Assembly: GCA_965651695.1 (NCBI GenBank)
Contig: CBFGTI010000185.1
Span: 1 to 10,729, forward strand
Direction of reading: 5' to 3'
DNA: 10,729 nt
Origin: Imperialibacter sp965651695
GTDB taxonomy: Bacteria; Bacteroidota; Bacteroidia; Cytophagales; Cyclobacteriaceae
The position numbers and the translations under genes were made by a program. How positions within the stretch are numbered: position 1 is the stretch's first letter; each line of letters starts with the position of its first letter. The notes below the pieces were generated by a model. That model was not told where the DNA came from and made no database searches. It was given only the letters and a program-made list of their open reading frames with translations. Below, piece after piece: positions 1 to 5,062 of this stretch.

Positions 1-24
1 GCCGGGCATCCTGCCGGGCATCAA
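1..24. repeat. Two copies of a 12-bp GCCGGGCATC-type tandem repeat
   Basis: Seen: GCCGGGCATC occurs at 1-10 and again at 13-22, so the period is 12 bp; the array may continue left of the window. The 18 bases from position 1 match those at 5138-5155 with two mismatches. The stretch lies downstream of the cytochrome gene. Nothing else is evident up to base 69 except a small AGTAT/ATACT inverted repeat at 42-53, which has no T-run and is not a convincing terminator. Confidence 0.55.
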
Positions 25-69
25 CAGAAACACTAAACGCCAGTATAAATACTATAGGTAGTACCGCTT

Positions 70-1143
70 TCACCTTGATGCCTTTAGTTGTTTCATTTTA
101 TCGCGCTTTTCTTCAATAGGTTTAAAGGGGCCGTATTTATGTTGGCTTTCATCAAACCCGTCGGCGTAGGGGCCGAACGGATGGTCGACAGGCTTTTGAG
201 AAAGGTCGGGCCAGTCGCCACTTATGTCTTTTTGCGGACGGGGCAGCGAATTTACATACGCTGCAATGTGCCATGCTTCCTCGTCACTCAACATCGGGCG
301 ATCGTAGGTTGCTCCCAGAGGCATGTTCGATTTGATGTATCCGGCAAACCGTGAAAGCCGGTAAAGCCCTGCGCCGTTGTTGTAGCTATTGCTACCCCAT
401 AGCGGAGGATAAGTCCAGCCTGTTTGCTCGTTATTGGCGAGGCCCTCTCCTTCTCTGCCATGGCATACCATACATTTCTCTTCATACAGAGGCTTTCCTT
501 TCTCCGGCGAAGCAGGGTAGTCGAGCAATGCAACTTCGGCCAATCCCGAGCCTTCCGGAACTTCGCCTTTTGGCACATCTGTCCCCAACCATCGTATGTA
601 AGCCACTATCGCCTCCATCTCAGGCCCCTCTTCGGGCAAAGGCTGGCCGTTCAGGCTTCGCTCGAAGCAGTCGTTCACCCGCTTTTCTATGCTTTCTTCC
701 ATTCCAGAGCGTGCCCGAAATTTAGGGTAGGTGGATGCCACGGCGCTATAGTTATTTCCAAACGCACGGGTGCCGGCGTCGAGGTGGCAATTCTGGCAAT
801 TCATCCCATTGCTTATGGGCATCACCTTGCCTTTCGGCCCGAGATATTCTGAAGTATGCGCTATCAATTCCCTGCCGTAGCGTATCGCATCACCCTCCTT
901 TCCGGGAGGAATTGAGGTGTCGGCCGGAGCTTCCCACAGCCTTTGTTTAGGAGCAGGTAAGGTAGTCTCAACCGGCTCCACGGCTTTGGGCGGCGGCTGA
1001 AAAAAAGCCACAACTTTGGCAGGCCCGATCATCAACGACCCCGCGACGAAGGTGGCCAGCAAAAGCAGAATGATTACCATTGCTACCAGGGCGCTTGCCA
1101 GCTTTGCCAGCTGATCCGGGTCAAATTGCCTATCCCCCATCAT
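70..1143 (-). CDS. tsdA: Membrane-anchored di-haem cytochrome c, thiosulfate dehydrogenase (TsdA) family
   Basis: Probably oxidises two thiosulfate molecules to tetrathionate (or the reverse) on the periplasmic side, passing electrons to the respiratory chain. Seen in the 357-residue product: one N-terminal hydrophobic segment (about 17-40) that looks like an uncleaved anchor, then two haem c sites, CQNCH (116-120) and CMVCH (224-228). Between them the block NDCFERSLNG (157-166) resembles the TsdA region that supplies the unusual Cys ligand to haem 1; Cys159 is the candidate. After haem 2, SNMPLG (272-277) offers Met274 as sixth ligand, preceded by Asn as I recall for the Campylobacter enzyme rather than Lys as in Allochromatium. 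The C-terminal tail from about 300 is charged. It is the last gene of the YeeE operon, 42 nt after the preceding stop codon. The start is ATG-ATG, so residue 1 or 2 may be the true start. A related cytochrome with another substrate cannot be excluded. Confidence 0.85.
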   Translation of the reverse strand: MMGDRQFDPDQLAKLASALVAMVIILLLLATFVAGSLMIGPAKVVAFFQPPPKAVEPVETTLPAPKQRLWEAPADTSIPPGKEGDAIRYGRELIAHTSEYLGPKGKVMPISNGMNCQNCHLDAGTRAFGNNYSAVASTYPKFRARSGMEESIEKRVNDCFERSLNGQPLPEEGPEMEAIVAYIRWLGTDVPKGEVPEGSGLAEVALLDYPASPEKGKPLYEEKCMVCHGREGEGLANNEQTGWTYPPLWGSNSYNNGAGLYRLSRFAGYIKSNMPLGATYDRPMLSDEEAWHIAAYVNSLPRPQKDISGDWPDLSQKPVDHPFGPYADGFDESQHKYGPFKPIEEKRDKMKQLKASR

Positions 1144-1185
1144 TTAAAATTGTTAATGTTGTTATTCGTAAACCGGGCAAACATT

Positions 1186-1698
1186 CTAGTGAGGAAGCCT
1201 GTCGCGAAGCAGACCGTAGGTCCAGGTGCCGGCAATGGCGCTCAGCAGCGTAACTACCACCACAGTAAACCCACTTCCAATTTGCGCAAACAGCGGCCCA
1301 GGGCATGCACCGGTAATGGCCCAGCCGAGTCCGAACATAGCGGCCCCGATCACGTTACCCCAATGGAACTTCTTGTCGTGAAATACAACTGCTTCTCCCT
1401 GGAGCGTTTTTACATTAAATTTTTTGATCAGCCACACTGACAATGCCCCTACTACCACGGCGGTGCCTATTACGCCGTACATATGAAAAGAGTGCAGACG
1501 GAACATTTCCTGTATGCGGTACCAGGAGATAATTTCTGCCTTTACAAACACGATCCCGAATAAAAGCCCCACAACCAAATACTTGATGTTGGAGCCGATA
1601 ACCGACTCTTCCGTCACCTGGTCGTTGGGCGCCTCACATTCAATGGGGTGCTCCACCATCAGTTGCGAATGATCTATATTGTTATTTTGAGTATCCAT
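1186..1698 (-). CDS. YeeE/YedE-type membrane protein, second half of a split pair (DUF6691-like)
   Basis: Likely one half of an inner-membrane carrier for thiosulfate or another reduced sulfur compound. Seen: 170 residues; a soluble acidic N-terminal tail of about 36 residues; hydrophobic segments at roughly 38-57, 72-91, 113-131 and 142-162; and the motif GACPGP (130-135) with Cys132 in a Gly-rich context, the kind of Cys motif used by YeeE-family transporters. Full-length YeeE proteins are about twice this size, and in many bacteria the family occurs as two adjacent short genes, as here. It starts 19 nt downstream of the other half and is followed by the cytochrome gene. No promoter was found in the 19-nt gap, so co-transcription is expected. 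The substrate (thiosulfate, polysulfide or other) cannot be read from the sequence. Confidence 0.8.
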   Translation of the reverse strand: MDTQNNNIDHSQLMVEHPIECEAPNDQVTEESVIGSNIKYLVVGLLFGIVFVKAEIISWYRIQEMFRLHSFHMYGVIGTAVVVGALSVWLIKKFNVKTLQGEAVVFHDKKFHWGNVIGAAMFGLGWAITGACPGPLFAQIGSGFTVVVVTLLSAIAGTWTYGLLRDRLPH

Positions 1699-1717
1699 AA
1701 AATTGTAATTGTTTGAG

Positions 1718-2284
1718 TTAGATGATGGACATTAACCATGGGAAAAACAGGTGTACCATTAAAAAGCCGCCGGCCATAAAACAGCAGGTAGCAACAAGGG
1801 AGGGCCACTGAAGGTTGGAAAGTCCCATAATGGCATGGCCCGATGTGCAGCCGCCGGCATAGCGGGTACCAAAGCCCACCAGAAAACCTCCTAATACAAA
1901 GAACACGAGCCCTTTTAGGCTAAAAAGGTTATTTAAACTGAAAATTGATGCCGGCATCAGGTTGCTGTCAACAGCAATATTAAGCGCCTCGAGGTCGCGG
2001 GCAGTTTGTGCGGCCACCTTAATTGGCTCAGGGTTGCTAAGCAATTGGGTAGCCACAAGGCCACCCAGTAACACCCCGCCTACAAAGAACAGGTTCCACG
2101 CTTCCTTCTTCCAGTCGTAATTAAAGAACGGAATTTTGGCAGGCATACATGCGGCGCAAATGTGGCGCAGGGATGATGAAATGCCGAAATGCTTGTTGCC
2201 AAGCAGTAACAAAGCTGGCACCGTAAGCCCAATCAAGGCTCCTGCTACATACCACGGCCAGGGTTGTTGAATTGTGTTAAGCAT
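1718..2284 (-). CDS. YeeE/YedE family thiosulfate-transporter-type protein, first half of a split pair
   Basis: Predicted inner-membrane uptake component for thiosulfate or a related sulfur compound, first gene of a three-gene operon. Seen in 188 residues: hydrophobic segments near 10-28, 65-82, 124-140 and 162-182; a FGISSSLRHICAAC block (33-46) that resembles the family GISG region; and the signature GGCTSGH (144-150) with Cys146. Conserved cysteines of this kind carry the thiosulfate through the pore in characterised YeeE. Cys43 and Cys46 are additional candidates, and Cys167-Cys168 lie in the last helix. The ATG start lies about 26 nt from the inferred transcription start of a promoter with a Crp/Fnr-like operator. 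The spacing to the next gene is 19 nt. The two halves presumably assemble together; a role in sulfide or polysulfide traffic is the main alternative. Confidence 0.85.
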   Translation of the reverse strand: MLNTIQQPWPWYVAGALIGLTVPALLLLGNKHFGISSSLRHICAACMPAKIPFFNYDWKKEAWNLFFVGGVLLGGLVATQLLSNPEPIKVAAQTARDLEALNIAVDSNLMPASIFSLNNLFSLKGLVFFVLGGFLVGFGTRYAGGCTSGHAIMGLSNLQWPSLVATCCFMAGGFLMVHLFFPWLMSII

Positions 2285-2315
2285 AAGTTGTTTTATGTTT
2301 TATCGAATGACTTCG

Positions 2316-2323
2316 CAAAGGTA
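2316..2323 (-). promoter_or_regulatory. -7 promoter element (TAnnTTTG type) of the YeeE-YeeE-tsdA operon
   Basis: Read on the minus strand this is TACCTTTG, followed by C, an exact match to the Bacteroidota -7 consensus. No TTTG is present at the -33 position; its place is taken by the dyad at 2345-2360, which fits an activator-dependent promoter. Transcription would start at about 2308-2310, leaving a leader of about 25 nt. Confidence 0.6.
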
Positions 2324-2344
2324 AATTCATGATTTTTGTCAGTT

Positions 2345-2360
2345 CGTAACTTAAGTCACA
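2345..2360 (-). promoter_or_regulatory. Crp/Fnr-like operator of the YeeE-YeeE-tsdA operon
   Basis: Minus-strand TGTGACTTAAGTTACG: an imperfect dyad with half-sites TGTGA and TTACG separated by 6 bp, the geometry of Crp/Fnr-family sites. Its centre is 29.5 bp from the upstream edge of the -7 box, i.e. about -42 from the inferred start, the class II activator position. A 14-of-16 match with identical spacing precedes the TauE gene (3257-3272). The identity of the regulator is inferred; no regulator gene is in the window. Confidence 0.6.
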
Positions 2361-2419
2361 AACCGGCAGAAAGCACTGCCGCGGCGCCTGGGTTACCCAT
2401 GCCACAACGAAAGAAATTG

Positions 2420-3208
2420 TTAAAATAAGAGCTCTTTGCCCAGGATGGCCACGCCCATTACCAGCACGAAATACCCAAAAGCCGGTTTTAGCTTTTCATT
2501 CGGAATAAATTTGGTGAGGTAGCTGCCCAGGAAAATTCCTGCCACAGCAAAAGCTGAAAATATGAGCATAAACCTGTAGTCGATCTCAATACCGGAGCCA
2601 AGATCTCCGGTAAAGCCAATCAGCGATTTGAGCGCAATGATGAGCAGAGAGGTGCCAACGGCTTGTTTCATCGGCAGCCCGGCCAGTAATACCAGCGCGG
2701 GGATGATCAGAAAACCGCCACCTGCCCCTACCAGCCCGGTTATGCCCCCGACCGCAATACCCTCTGCAAAAATCAGCGGGTAGTTGTACTTTATCTCTTT
2801 CTTATCATCTTTTTTTGACCTCCTTATCATTGATACTGAAGCCAATAGCATCAGCACAGCAAACAGCACCATCACAAAAAGTGGCTTGGAGAGGGTAAAC
2901 GACCCTATGCTAAACAAGGTGTCGGGGATGGCCGGAACAGCAAATTTTCTGACTGCATACACCGATAAGATTGAAGGGATACCAAAAATAACGGCCGTTT
3001 TGATGTGAACATTTCCACTTCTGAAGTGGCTTACCGACCCAATCAGGCTGGTGAGGCCAACTACAAAAAGGGAGTAAGCGGTGGCCAACACCGGATCTAT
3101 ATGAAACAGGTAAACCAATATTGGCACCGTGAGAATGGAACCGCCACCTCCTATCAACCCCAGCGAAAGCCCCATAACAATGGAAGCAGCAAAACCTATA
3201 AACTCCAT
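2420..3208 (-). CDS. TauE/SafE family permease, probable sulfite exporter
   Basis: Predicted inner-membrane permease that exports sulfite or a related sulfur oxyanion from the cytoplasm. Seen in 262 residues (normal family size): about eight hydrophobic segments in two pseudo-repeats, each opening with the family Gly-rich motif, GLIGGGGSILTVPI (17-30) and GLVGAGGGFLIIPA (158-171). A charged cytoplasmic-type loop (about 129-141, rich in Lys, Arg and Asp) separates the halves. It is a single-gene unit: the upstream RidA gene ends 107 nt before its start, and a promoter with the same operator as the YeeE operon lies between. In this setting the likely job is removal of sulfite formed when sulfur compounds are oxidised. 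TauE proteins also move other anions (sulfoacetate, taurine products), so the substrate rests on context. Confidence 0.85.
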   Translation of the reverse strand: MEFIGFAASIVMGLSLGLIGGGGSILTVPILVYLFHIDPVLATAYSLFVVGLTSLIGSVSHFRSGNVHIKTAVIFGIPSILSVYAVRKFAVPAIPDTLFSIGSFTLSKPLFVMVLFAVLMLLASVSMIRRSKKDDKKEIKYNYPLIFAEGIAVGGITGLVGAGGGFLIIPALVLLAGLPMKQAVGTSLLIIALKSLIGFTGDLGSGIEIDYRFMLIFSAFAVAGIFLGSYLTKFIPNEKLKPAFGYFVLVMGVAILGKELLF

Positions 3209-3227
3209 AGTAAGCGTAATTTTTCTG

Positions 3228-3235
3228 CAAAACTA
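3228..3235 (-). promoter_or_regulatory. -7 promoter element (TAnnTTTG type) of the TauE gene
   Basis: Minus strand TAGTTTTG followed by C, an exact consensus match. The start codon is at 3208, so the leader is about 14 nt. As with the YeeE operon promoter, no -33 TTTG is seen and the dyad at 3257-3272 lies in its place. Confidence 0.6.
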
Positions 3236-3256
3236 CCGCCTACAAAAAGGGCGTTC

Positions 3257-3272
3257 AGTAACCTAAGTCACA
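3257..3272 (-). promoter_or_regulatory. Crp/Fnr-like operator of the TauE gene
   Basis: Minus strand TGTGACTTAGGTTACT. It is 14 of 16 identical to the site at 2345-2360, and its centre is again 29.5 bp upstream of the -7 box. The 21-bp spacers between operator and -7 box differ almost completely in sequence, so the shared 16-mer stands out as selected rather than copied with its flanks. Confidence 0.6.
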
Positions 3273-3315
3273 TTGAAGCCGGAGGATTAGATAAATACAA
3301 AATAAAACTGCAAAA

Positions 3316-3735
3316 CTACTCCACCACGGCCACACACTTGAGCTCAATGGCAATCGGTGTGGGCAATGATGATACTTCTACTGTGGTGCGGCAGGGCTGG
3401 TTGCTTTTGAAGTACTCTGCATACAGCCTATTGTAAGCGGCAAAGTCCTGCTTCATATTGGTGAGGAATACCGTCACGTCCACCAGGTTTTCCCACTTGC
3501 TTCCCGATGCTTCAAGTATCAGGCGCACATTTTTAAAAACCGAACGGCACTGCGTCTCAATATCGTAGGAAGCAACATTGCCGTGCTTATCCAGCTCAAC
3601 CCCGGGAATTTTCTTGCTATCCTTTTCCCGTGGCCCTACGCCGGAGAGAAACAACAAATTACCCACTTTGCGGGCGTGTGGATACAGCCCTACCGGCTTG
3701 GGCGCATCTTCCGAATTAAATGCCTGGCTGCTCAT
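3316..3735 (-). CDS. RidA family (YjgF/YER057c/UK114) protein, 2-aminomuconate-deaminase-like
   Basis: Probable small trimeric deaminase acting on reactive enamine/imine intermediates or on a dedicated substrate. Seen: 139 residues, normal for the family. Arg116 in CRTTVEV corresponds to the substrate-carboxylate Arg of E. coli RidA, and Glu131 in IELKCVAV to its catalytic Glu; the position of E. coli Cys107 is Thr118. The N-terminal HARKVGNLLFLSGVGPRE block (20-37) resembles the group that includes 2-aminomuconate deaminase more than the housekeeping RidA. The ATG overlaps the pepP stop as ATGA, so the two are translationally coupled. No kynurenine-pathway gene is in the window to support the aminomuconate role, so only the family assignment is firm. 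No terminator is visible before the TauE promoter. Confidence 0.85.
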   Translation of the reverse strand: MSSQAFNSEDAPKPVGLYPHARKVGNLLFLSGVGPREKDSKKIPGVELDKHGNVASYDIETQCRSVFKNVRLILEASGSKWENLVDVTVFLTNMKQDFAAYNRLYAEYFKSNQPCRTTVEVSSLPTPIAIELKCVAVVE

Positions 3736-5024
3736 TTCTGGTTCATAAGGTCTTCAATCTCCTCAGCATGGCTTGGGGCACCTGCCATTAGGTTGATATG
3801 ACCGTCTTTGGTTATCACTACATTGTCTTCAATACGCACCCCAAAGCCTTCTTCAGGTATGTAAATCCCCGGCTCAACGGTGAAAACCATCCCCGGCTCA
3901 AACTTTTTGTAAATGCTTCCAACATCGTGCACATCGAGCCCCAGGTGGTGGCTTGTGCCATGCATAAAGTATTTCTTATAGAGTGGCTTGTCCGGGTCCT
4001 GCTTCGCTACGTCCGTTTTATCGAGCAGGCCAAGGGTTATAAGTTCGCTTTCCATTATTTTACCAACCTCCTTATGGTACTCGGGAATGGAGTTGCCGGG
4101 CTGAAGCATCTCAATTGCCTTGGTTTTTACATGAAGCACGGCATCGTAAACCGCTCGTTGCCTTTTGGAAAAGCGGCCATTTACAGGTACCGTTCGGGTA
4201 AGGTCCGCATTATAGTTGCCATATTCGCAGGCTACATCCATAAGCAGCACCTCGCCGTCACGCAGCTGATTTTTGTTTTCGATGTAATGCAGCACACAAG
4301 AGTTCGCTCCCCCGGCTATGATGGGGGTATAGGCGAATCCTTTCGACCGGTGTTTCACAAATTCATAAATAAACTCGGCCTCAATTTCGTATTCCCACAC
4401 ACCCGGCTCAATTATGCCCAGGATCTTCCTGAATGTATTGGCCGTGATGTCGCAAGCGTGCTTAATAATTTCAACTTCCTTCTGCGATTTCACGCACCGC
4501 AGATCATACATAACAGGAGCCAGCCGCTGATAGCTGTAGAGCGGGTATTGCTCCCTGCACCAGTGAATGAAGCGGTGATTGGCTGTAATCACCTCAGACG
4601 ACGACCGAATATGTTCATTCGATTCGAGATAAATGTGCTCGACTTCGGCAAGAATAGTATAAAATACCTTTTTAAACTCGTGCGACCACCTCACCGTCTG
4701 AATGCCGCTTATCTCCTGCCCTTCTTCCTTGGTAAACTTGTGGCCTTCCCACACGGCTATTTCCTCGTTCGTTTCCCGCAAAAAAAGCACTTCCCTCATC
4801 TTCTCGTCAGGAAAATCAGGCGCTATCAGCACCACGGTTTCTTCCTGGTCTATGCCTGTTAGATAAAAGAGGTTGGCATTTTGCTGAAAACCCATCGTAC
4901 CATCGGCGTTTGTGGGCATTATATCGTTAGAAAATATCACAGCCACACTATTGGGTTTCATTCGCTTCCTTAGCTTTTCCCGGTTGAGGGTAAAAAGCTC
5001 CTTGCCTGCCGAACGGTATCTCAT
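3732..5024 (-). CDS. pepP: Xaa-Pro aminopeptidase (aminopeptidase P, M24B family)
   Basis: Dimanganese exopeptidase that removes an N-terminal residue preceding proline; cytoplasmic, as no signal peptide is seen. In 430 residues: an AMP_N-type N-terminal domain (about 1-130) and a pita-bread catalytic domain (about 175-425). All five metal ligands are recognisable: Asp263 (LLMDV), Asp274 (NADLTR), His359 (HGTSH), Glu384 (VEPGIY) and Glu399 (VRIEDN); the second-shell His366 is in GLDVHD. Length is typical (E. coli PepP is about 440). The ATG at 5024 is chosen. An in-frame TTG at 5069 would put translation inside the predicted pepP -7 box (5067-5074), ahead of the transcription start, so it is rejected. 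First gene of a pair with the RidA-family gene, suggesting amino-acid or peptide catabolism. Divergent from the S8 protease. Confidence 0.93.
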   Translation of the reverse strand: MRYRSAGKELFTLNREKLRKRMKPNSVAVIFSNDIMPTNADGTMGFQQNANLFYLTGIDQEETVVLIAPDFPDEKMREVLFLRETNEEIAVWEGHKFTKEEGQEISGIQTVRWSHEFKKVFYTILAEVEHIYLESNEHIRSSSEVITANHRFIHWCREQYPLYSYQRLAPVMYDLRCVKSQKEVEIIKHACDITANTFRKILGIIEPGVWEYEIEAEFIYEFVKHRSKGFAYTPIIAGGANSCVLHYIENKNQLRDGEVLLMDVACEYGNYNADLTRTVPVNGRFSKRQRAVYDAVLHVKTKAIEMLQPGNSIPEYHKEVGKIMESELITLGLLDKTDVAKQDPDKPLYKKYFMHGTSHHLGLDVHDVGSIYKKFEPGMVFTVEPGIYIPEEGFGVRIEDNVVITKDGHINLMAGAPSHAEEIEDLMNQK

Positions 5025-5031
5025 AATTTTG
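5001..5031 (+). promoter_or_regulatory. Promoter of the S8 protease gene
   Basis: CTTG (5001-5004, one mismatch to the -33 TTTG), a 19-bp spacer, then TAATTTTG (5024-5031), an exact TAnnTTTG match. Expected start at about 5037-5038. The element lies within the first codons of pepP, and its first base is shared with the pepP start codon. Confidence 0.5.
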
Positions 5032-5062
5032 TTAGCTTTAAATTCATTAAAGGGTTTTGCGT

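Noticed and set aside
2364..2381. CGGCAG/CTGCCG hairpin after the TauE gene as a terminator
   Set aside because: Only a 6-bp stem and just GTTTG after it on the minus strand, with no real T-run; not convincing as an intrinsic terminator.
3798..4862. 354-codon open frame on the plus strand opposite pepP
   Set aside because: It lies wholly antisense to a gene with all five M24 metal ligands, has no recognisable motif, and its openness follows from the codon usage of pepP.
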